Part shown: positions 58,694-64,000 of the stretch, piece after piece
How positions within the stretch are numbered: the stretch's first letter is position 1
How the letters are laid out: every line of letters starts with the position of its first letter
Source of the DNA: Tersicoccus mangrovi
GTDB taxonomy: Bacteria; Actinomycetota; Actinomycetes; Actinomycetales; Micrococcaceae
Assembly (NCBI RefSeq): GCF_036881825.1
Contig: NZ_JBAJMW010000001.1
Coordinates: 620,001 to 684,000 of the forward strand
DNA length: 64,000 bases
Direction: 5' to 3'
Position numbers and translations under genes: made by a program
The notes under the pieces: model-generated
Told to the model about the DNA's origin: nothing
Database searches by the model: none
What the model saw: only the letters and a program-made list of their open reading frames with translations

Positions 58694-59720
58694 CGACCGC
58701 CTCGTAGTCCAGCACGACCCGGCCGTCGATCTTGCCGTGGTGCATCTCGTCGAACACAGCGTTGATGTCCCCGAGCGGTCGCTTCGAGACGGTCGGGTGG
58801 ATCTTGCCCTCCGCGTAGAAGGCGAGCGCCTCCTCCATGTCCTGCCGGGTGCCGACGATCGATCCGCGGATGGTCAGGCCCTTGAGCACGATGTCGAAGA
58901 TCGGCGCCGGGAAGTCGCCCGGCGGCAGGCCGTTGAAGACGATGGTGCCGCCGCGCCGGGTCATCCCGATCGCCTGACCGAAGGCCTTCGGGTGCACCGC
59001 GGTGACGAGCACGCCGTGCGCCCCGCCGGTCGCGTCCTGCACGGCCTGCGCCGGATCCTCGGCGAAGGCGTTGACCACCACCTCGGCGCCGTGCCGGCTC
59101 GCCAGGGCGAGCTTTTCCTCGGCGACGTCGACCGCGACGACCCGCATGCCCATCGCGACGGCGTACTGCACTGCGATGTGCCCGAGCCCGCCGATGCCGG
59201 AGATGACGACCCACTGGCCGGGGCGTACCTCGGTCCGCTTGAGGCCCTTGTAGACGGTGACGCCGGCGCACAGCACGGGCGCCACCTCGTAGGGGTCGGC
59301 GCCGTCCGGTACGCGAGCCGCGAACCGGGCATCCACCAGCATGTACTGGCCGAACGACCCGTCCACGCTGTAGCCGCCGTTGGTCTGCGCCTCGCACAGC
59401 GTCTCCCACCCGGTGCGGCAGTACTCGCACTCGCCGCAGGCGCTCCACAGCCAGGCGTTGCCGACGACGTCGCCCTCCTTCAGCCGGGTGACGCCCTCGC
59501 CGACGGCGACGACGGTGCCCACGCCCTCGTGGCCGGGAATGAACGGCGGGGCGGGCTTGACCGGCCAGTCGCCCTGCGCGGCGTGCAGGTCGGTGTGGCA
59601 GACGCCCGACGCGATGAGCTTGATCAGGGCCTGGCCGCGGCCGGGCGTGGGGACCTCGACGTCGGTGACGGCCAGGTCGGCGCCGAACGACTCGACGACG
59701 GCGGCTTTCATGGTGGTCAT
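58686..59720 (-). CDS. adhP: Zinc alcohol dehydrogenase, AdhP type
   Basis: This 344-residue enzyme should interconvert ethanol or similar primary alcohols and aldehydes using NAD. It has zinc ligands C41 and H64-E65, structural cysteines C95, C98, C101 and C109, and ISGIGGLGHIAVQYA for the cofactor. It lies between an exaC-type aldehyde dehydrogenase upstream and a DUF779 gene downstream. A strong hairpin separates it from exaC. ATG 59720 with the ribosome site GAGAGGAA. Confidence 0.92.
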   Translation of the reverse strand: MTTMKAAVVESFGADLAVTDVEVPTPGRGQALIKLIASGVCHTDLHAAQGDWPVKPAPPFIPGHEGVGTVVAVGEGVTRLKEGDVVGNAWLWSACGECEYCRTGWETLCEAQTNGGYSVDGSFGQYMLVDARFAARVPDGADPYEVAPVLCAGVTVYKGLKRTEVRPGQWVVISGIGGLGHIAVQYAVAMGMRVVAVDVAEEKLALASRHGAEVVVNAFAEDPAQAVQDATGGAHGVLVTAVHPKAFGQAIGMTRRGGTIVFNGLPPGDFPAPIFDIVLKGLTIRGSIVGTRQDMEEALAFYAEGKIHPTVSKRPLGDINAVFDEMHHGKIDGRVVLDYEAVDA

Positions 59721-59792
59721 GGGGGTTCCTCTCGGAGTCGAACACGAGCCCGCCGGCGTCGGTGCCGGACGGTCCGGGGCAGGGGCGACCGC

Positions 59793-59830
59793 CCGGACGG
59801 CTCCGCCCGCGGCGGTCCGGAGCCGTCCGG
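59793..59830 (-). terminator. Strong hairpin between exaC and adhP
   Basis: CCGGACGGCTCCG and CGGAGCCGTCCGG form a perfect 13-bp stem with a 12-base loop, 16 bp after the exaC stop. It may terminate or attenuate, so adhP could be expressed at a different level from exaC. Confidence 0.75.
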
Positions 59831-59846
59831 TGCACAGCGCGGCGGC

Positions 59847-61370
59847 CTAGAAGAAGCCGAGCTTGCTCTCGGCGTAGCTGACGAGCAGGTTCTTCGTCTG
59901 CTGGTAGTGGTCGAGCATCATCCGGTGGTTCTCCCGGCCGATGCCCGAGGACTTGTACCCGCCGAAGGCCGCGTGAGCCGGGTAGGCGTGGTAGTTGTTC
60001 ACCCAGACCCGGCCGGCCTGAATGTCGCGGCCGGCGCGATAGGCGACGTTGCCGTTGCGGCTCCACACCCCGGCGCCGAGGCCGTAGAGGGTGTCGTTGG
60101 CGATCTGGATGGCCTCGTCGTAGTCGGTGAACGAGGTGACCGAGACGACCGGACCGAAGATCTCCTCCTGGAAGATCCGCATGCTGTTGCGGCCGGAGAA
60201 GATGGTCGGCTGCACGTAGTAGCCGCCCGCCAGGTCACCGGACAGCTCGGCCCGGGCACCGCCGGTGAGCACGTCCGCGCCCTCCTGCTTGCCGATGTCG
60301 AGGTAGGAGAGGATCTTCTCCAGCTGGTCGTTGGACGCCTGCGCGCCGACCTGGGTGGCGGTGTCCAGCGGGTTGTCCTGGACGATCTTCTTCGTCCGCT
60401 CGACGACGGCGTCGAGGAAGTCGCCCTTGATCGACTCCTGGATCAGCGCCCGCGACGGGCACGTGCACACCTCGCCCTGGTTGAGGGCGAACATGGTGAA
60501 GCCCTCCTGCGCCTTGTCGTAGAACGCGTCGTCGGCCGCGGCCACGTCCTCGAAGAAGATGTTCGGGCTCTTGCCACCGAGTTCGAGGGTGACCGGGATG
60601 AGGTTCTGCGAGGCGTACTGCATGATCAGCCGGCCGGTGGTGGTCTCGCCGGTGAACGCGATCTTGCGGATCCGCTTGTTCGACGCGAGCGGCTTGCCGG
60701 CCTCGACACCGAACCCGTTGACGACGTTGACGACGCCGGCGGGCAGCAGATCCCCGATCAGCTCCATCAGCACGAGGATCGAGGCCGGGGTCTGCTCCGC
60801 GGGCTTGATCACGACGGCGTTGCCGGCCGCGAGCGCGGGGGCCAGCTTCCACGTGGCCATCAGCAGCGGGAAGTTCCACGGGATGATCTGCCCGACGACG
60901 CCGAGCGGCTCGTGGAAGTGGTACGCCGTGGTGTCCTCGTCGATCTGGCTGATGCCGCCCTCCTGGGCACGGATGGCGCCGGCGAAGTAGCGGAAGTGGT
61001 CCACCGCCAGCGGCAGGTCCGCGGCCAGGGTCTCCCGGACGGGCTTGCCGTTGTCCCAGGTCTCGGCGACGGCGAGCATCTCGAGGTTCTCCTCGATCCG
61101 GTCCGCGATCCGGTTGAGGACGACGGCCCGCTCGGCGACCGAGGTCTTCCCCCAGGCGGGGGCGGCCTTGTGGGCGGCGTCGAGGGCCGCCTCGATGTCC
61201 TCGGCGGTGCCGCGTCCCACCTCGCAGAACGGCTTGCCCGTGACCGGGGAGATGTCCTCGAAGTACTGGCCCTTGACGGGGGCGACCCAGTCGCCCCCGA
61301 TCCAGTGGTCGTACCGGGACCTGAAGGAAACGACCGAGCCTTCCTGGCCCGGCTGCGCGTAGACGGTCAT
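59847..61370 (-). CDS. exaC: Acetaldehyde-type NAD aldehyde dehydrogenase (ExaC family)
   Basis: This 507-residue enzyme oxidises acetaldehyde or similar aldehydes to acids. It has FALNQGEVCTCPSRALIQ with the catalytic Cys, VTLELGGKSPNIFFEDV with the catalytic Glu, and IIPWNFPLLMATWKLAPALA in the cofactor domain. The CTC pair in the active-site loop is typical of the ExaC/AcoD group. ATG 61370 has AGGAGG upstream; the longer frame is not needed. With adhP and DUF779 it makes a complete alcohol-to-acid module, probably under the GAF regulator at 61970. Confidence 0.93.
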   Translation of the reverse strand: MTVYAQPGQEGSVVSFRSRYDHWIGGDWVAPVKGQYFEDISPVTGKPFCEVGRGTAEDIEAALDAAHKAAPAWGKTSVAERAVVLNRIADRIEENLEMLAVAETWDNGKPVRETLAADLPLAVDHFRYFAGAIRAQEGGISQIDEDTTAYHFHEPLGVVGQIIPWNFPLLMATWKLAPALAAGNAVVIKPAEQTPASILVLMELIGDLLPAGVVNVVNGFGVEAGKPLASNKRIRKIAFTGETTTGRLIMQYASQNLIPVTLELGGKSPNIFFEDVAAADDAFYDKAQEGFTMFALNQGEVCTCPSRALIQESIKGDFLDAVVERTKKIVQDNPLDTATQVGAQASNDQLEKILSYLDIGKQEGADVLTGGARAELSGDLAGGYYVQPTIFSGRNSMRIFQEEIFGPVVSVTSFTDYDEAIQIANDTLYGLGAGVWSRNGNVAYRAGRDIQAGRVWVNNYHAYPAHAAFGGYKSSGIGRENHRMMLDHYQQTKNLLVSYAESKLGFF

Positions 61371-61491
61371 GCTGGTCCTCCTGACGGACGTCGTCATCGA
61401 CGTGATGCGGATCACGCTAGGACGGCGTGGGTCGCCGAGGGGTTGCAGTGGGGTTGCAGCGGTGCGGTGCCGGCGTGGCTACCGTGGGGGT

Positions 61492-61959
61492 GTGCCCTTC
61501 GAGATCCATCGCGCCCCCGTCGCCGCCTGTGACCCGACGCTGCTCTACCGCCTGCTGTGGCTGCGGGTGCAGGTGTTCGTCGTCGAGCAGGGCGCGGCCT
61601 ACGACGAACTGGACGGCCGGGACATCGAGCCCGGCGCCGAGCTGATGTGGGCATCCGGCGAGGACGGCCTGCCGGTCGCGACGCTGCGGATCCTGCGCGA
61701 GGCGGCGGCCGACGGCGCGCCCGTGATGCGGATCGGGCGGGTGGCCACCGGCGAGGTGGCCCGGGGGCGCGGCGTCGCCTCGGACCTGATGCGCGCGGCC
61801 GTCGAGAGCTGCGAGGAGATCGCCCCCGGCGCCCCGATCCTGCTCGGCGCCCAGGCGCACCTGGCCGACTGGTACGCCCGGTTCGGCTTCGCCGTCAGCG
61901 GCGACCCGTACGCGGAGGACGACATCCCGCACCTGCCGATGGCGCGCCCCGGCCGGTAG
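61492..61959 (+). CDS. GNAT acetyltransferase, ElaA-like
   Basis: This 155-residue GNAT protein matches the ElaA group: LLYRLLWLRVQVFVVEQGAAYDELDGRD, VMRIGRVATGEVARGRGVASDLM with the acetyl-CoA loop, and WYARFGFAVSGDPYAEDDIPHLPM. The substrate is unknown. GTG 61492 with GTGGGGGT just upstream. It is divergent from exaC. Confidence 0.83.
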   Translation: MPFEIHRAPVAACDPTLLYRLLWLRVQVFVVEQGAAYDELDGRDIEPGAELMWASGEDGLPVATLRILREAAADGAPVMRIGRVATGEVARGRGVASDLMRAAVESCEEIAPGAPILLGAQAHLADWYARFGFAVSGDPYAEDDIPHLPMARPGR

Positions 61960-61969
61960 GCAACGCGCG

Positions 61970-63262
61970 TCAGCGCTCCCGGCTCTCCAGGTGGGCGACG
62001 ACCCCCGCCCGGCGCGGTGACCGGGGCGGCAGGATGTCCAGCGCCAGCCGCCACGCGTCGACGTCGTCGGCAGCCTCGGGCAGCTCCAGATAGGTCATCA
62101 GCGCGTCCGGCCCGGCGTCGGCGAGCATCGACTCGCGCAGGTGCGCGGACACCTCCGCCCGCAGGGCCGCGATGCCCGGGGCGGCGGAGCGCGGCAGCAG
62201 CCGGCCCCGGTAGAGGTTCAGGGCGAGCCGGTGGGCCCCGCGCCGGACGTACCGGACCACCTGGTCGGCGTCGACCGTGAGCTCCACGGTCAGCCGGTAC
62301 GGGTTGGAGGCGAGCACACCCGCCGCTCCGAGCCCCGTGAGCACCCGGCGCAACCGGACCAGTTCGGCGCGCAGCGTCGTGGGGTCCGGGTCCGCGTACA
62401 GCAGGTCGGCCAGCTCCTGTGCGGTCAGCCCGTCGGGGTGCCGGGTCAGCAGCGTGAGGATCTCGGTGTGCCGCACACTGAGCTCCCGGCTCGTGCCGGC
62501 CAGGCTGAGCAGGCCGCGGTCCCGGCCGGTGATCTGCAGCGTGTTGCGGTGCAGGGCGGGTCCGGCGGCGGCGCGACCGCCGGACGGCCGGGCCCCGGCC
62601 CGGTCCCGCTCCTGCTCTCGCGTGAGCCGGGCGATCCGCAGCTCGGCCTCGGCGGCTGCGACCGTGGCCTGCACGAGGGTCAGGGTGTGCGGGGCGACGG
62701 CGTCGGGCCCTCCGGTGATGTCGACGACGCCGATCACGGCGCCCGTGTCCGGGTCGTGCAGCGGTACGGCGGTGCAGGAGAAGATGTGCGCCAGCTCGCT
62801 GAGGTGCTCCGCGCCGCTGATCTGCACGCCGGAACCGGTGGCCAGGGCCGTCCCGGGGGCGCTCGTGCCCATCACGGCCTCGGACCAGTCCATGCCCGGC
62901 GCGAAGGAGCGGGACTCGGCCCGCCGCACCGCGTCGTCGTCACCCTCGACCCACAGCAGGTTGCCGAGCTCGTCGCCGACCGCCACGAGCAGCCCGGTGG
63001 ACGCGCTCGGCCGGACCAGCAGCCGGTCGATGACGGGCATGACGGTGGCCATCGGGTGAGCGCGGCGGTAGCGGTCCAGCTCGTCGAGGAAGCCGCCGGG
63101 CGCCGGGGCGGGCGCGGCACCGGACCGCAGGTCGAGCGAGCGCAGCCAGGAGGACCGGACGACGGCACGCAGACCTCCCAGATCGGCGGCGTCGTCGCCG
63201 AGGATCTGGTGGGCGTGCCGGGCACGGCCCTGTGCTGAGGTCGAGGTCAGGTCGCCGATCAT
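61970..63262 (-). CDS. GAF-domain transcriptional regulator with C-terminal winged helix
   Basis: This 430-residue regulator has a GAF domain (about 75-200, with SFAPGMDWSEAVMGTSAPGTAL and HIFSCTAVPLHDPDTGAVIGVVDITG). The C-terminal DNA-binding region is a winged helix (SVRHTEILTLLTRHPDGLTAQELADLLYADPDPTTLRAELVRLRRVL split across 255-305), not a Fis HTH. It differs from the activator at 56316 in that respect. Such genes usually sit beside exaC-type aldehyde dehydrogenases and are likely to control them. ATG 63262. Confidence 0.85.
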   Translation of the reverse strand: MIGDLTSTSAQGRARHAHQILGDDAADLGGLRAVVRSSWLRSLDLRSGAAPAPAPGGFLDELDRYRRAHPMATVMPVIDRLLVRPSASTGLLVAVGDELGNLLWVEGDDDAVRRAESRSFAPGMDWSEAVMGTSAPGTALATGSGVQISGAEHLSELAHIFSCTAVPLHDPDTGAVIGVVDITGGPDAVAPHTLTLVQATVAAAEAELRIARLTREQERDRAGARPSGGRAAAGPALHRNTLQITGRDRGLLSLAGTSRELSVRHTEILTLLTRHPDGLTAQELADLLYADPDPTTLRAELVRLRRVLTGLGAAGVLASNPYRLTVELTVDADQVVRYVRRGAHRLALNLYRGRLLPRSAAPGIAALRAEVSAHLRESMLADAGPDALMTYLELPEAADDVDAWRLALDILPPRSPRRAGVVAHLESRER

Positions 63263-63431
63263 GACTCCGTCGTCGCAGGCGGGGGACCGGCGCGGCGCCG
63301 GTGTGCACGGAGTCTACGGAGCGCGGACGCCCCGCACCATCCCCACCGGGGCAGCGCCTCCTCGCGGACGGCGCGGCTACGCTGAACGGCGGAGGGGACC
63401 GCGGCTCCCGCGATCCGGGAGGGAGGCCGGC

Positions 63432-63911
63432 ATGCGCGCTCGGCTTCTGCTGCCCGTGGGATTCATCGCGGCAAGCCTCCTGGCCGGGTGCGGGTCGACG
63501 GTGACGGACCCGCCGCGTGACGGGCTGGGCCGTGTCACCGAGTCCGCCCGCACGAGCGCCTTCGCCGTCACCGTGGGCGACTGCACGTCAGCGCTGGACG
63601 AGACCGGCACGACGGAGACGATCGACATCGTGCCCTGCGACGCGCCGCACGCCTTCGAGGCGTACGCATCGCACACGATGACGGAGCCGACGTTCCCGGG
63701 CATGGACGCGGCGGCCGCGTCCGCCGATCGCGAGTGCCGCACCGCGTACGCCGAGTTCGTCGGTGTGCCACTGGATCGCTCCCAGTACACGATGATCGAC
63801 CTGCATCCCACCGAGCGCAGCTGGACCGAGCAGACCGACCGGCAGGTGATGTGCCTCGCCGGCCGGGCATCGGGCGGGATCACCGGCTCCCTCAAGGACA
63901 CCAAGCAGTAG
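63432..63911 (+). CDS. Lipoprotein of the septum-formation family
   Basis: This 159-residue protein has a lipoprotein signal peptide with lipobox LLAGC (C20). The mature part has VTVGDCTSAL, VPCDAPHAFEAYASH and WTEQTDRQVMCLAG, with conserved cysteines and the acidic/His pattern of the actinobacterial septum-formation domain. ATG 63432 has GGGAGG upstream. Its exact role is unknown; it should sit on the outer face of the membrane. Confidence 0.82.
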   Translation: MRARLLLPVGFIAASLLAGCGSTVTDPPRDGLGRVTESARTSAFAVTVGDCTSALDETGTTETIDIVPCDAPHAFEAYASHTMTEPTFPGMDAAAASADRECRTAYAEFVGVPLDRSQYTMIDLHPTERSWTEQTDRQVMCLAGRASGGITGSLKDTKQ

Positions 63912-63952
63912 CGGCCGCCGGCGTCATTCCGGTCAGTCGTCGCCATCGATCG

Positions 63953-64000
63953 TCAGTCGGCGGATACGAGTACGAGGCCGACGACCCCGAGCGCCAGGCA
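63953..64000 (-). CDS. Partial C terminus of a possible membrane protein (runs off right edge)
   Basis: The minus strand reads CLALGVVGLVLVSAD followed by a TGA at 63953-63955, a hydrophobic C-terminal segment. Only 15 codons are visible, so this is a weak call. Confidence 0.35.
   Translation of the reverse strand, partial: CLALGVVGLVLVSAD

Noticed and set aside
58530..61532. A 1,000-codon plus-strand open frame
   Set aside because: It is antisense to DUF779, adhP and exaC, all with intact active sites.
1..64000. tRNA, rRNA or tmRNA genes
   Set aside because: Reading the intergenic regions, I found no cloverleaf with T-arm (GGTTCGA-type) sequence or rRNA signature. A covariance-model search would be decisive.

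Overview
The window is about 70% GC chromosomal DNA from an actinobacterium. Support comes from codon use, frequent GTG starts, AGGAGG-type ribosome sites, a Tad/Flp pilus cluster, GAF/Fis and MmyB-type regulators, and a secreted family-6 cellulase. A cellulose-degrading micrococcalean (Cellulomonadaceae or Promicromonosporaceae type) is a reasonable guess, but no rRNA or other marker fixes the genus.

Layout: (1) 1-6,016, minus strand: a type I restriction-modification operon hsdR-abiEi-abiEii-hsdM-hsdS. An AbiE toxin-antitoxin pair sits inside it and every junction from abiEi onward is a 4-bp stop/start overlap; hsdS runs off the left edge. (2) 6,071-14,432: formate-tetrahydrofolate ligase, a small WXG100-like protein with a lipase-like hydrolase, an acetyltransferase, the GH6 cellulase, and an XRE/MmyB regulator divergent from a zinc alcohol dehydrogenase. 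(3) 14,504-21,081: a sulfur/persulfide island. A CstR-type repressor and a DsrE protein diverge from rhodanese, rhodanese, TSUP exporter, thioredoxin and persulfide dioxygenase-rhodanese across two near-perfect operator palindromes; a nickel/cobalt permease and a second copy of the first rhodanese follow. (4) 21,513-30,209: amidohydrolase, purB, a three-unit hairpin repeat array, membrane proteins, an SDR/regulator pair, a VapBC-like pair beside a broken MFS gene, and a DUF429 protein. (5) 30,439-38,284: a complete-looking Tad pilus operon (flp, tadE, tadG-like, cpaB, cpaE, cpaF, tadB, tadC, prepilin peptidase). (6) 38,398-45,333: an F420/NADP-reductase-like protein, an unknown membrane protein behind three tandem operators, then an aromatic module (benzaldehyde dehydrogenase, benzoylformate decarboxylase, LysR regulator, aromatic-acid MFS permease). 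(7) 45,453-52,495: methyltransferase, UV endonuclease family protein, TetR, a seven-unit array of the same hairpin repeat family, an ABC exporter divergent from MarR, and an acyltransferase-3/SGNH protein. (8) 52,699-63,911: two alcohol dehydrogenase-DUF779 modules (one DUF779 gene frameshifted), accessory genes typical of a propane/acetone (Prm/Mim) monooxygenase cluster without the monooxygenase, two GAF regulators, an exaC-type aldehyde dehydrogenase, a GNAT protein and a septum-formation-type lipoprotein.

Themes: the second half is rich in small-alcohol, aldehyde and aromatic oxidation, each module with its own divergent regulator. The left edge is a defence island with visibly lower GC. 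The least explained structure is the 72-bp hairpin repeat family at 24.3 kb and 47.5 kb. Next come the AbiE pair inside the R-M operon, the triple TACC-N4-GGTA operator, and the orphan Prm/Mim accessory genes.
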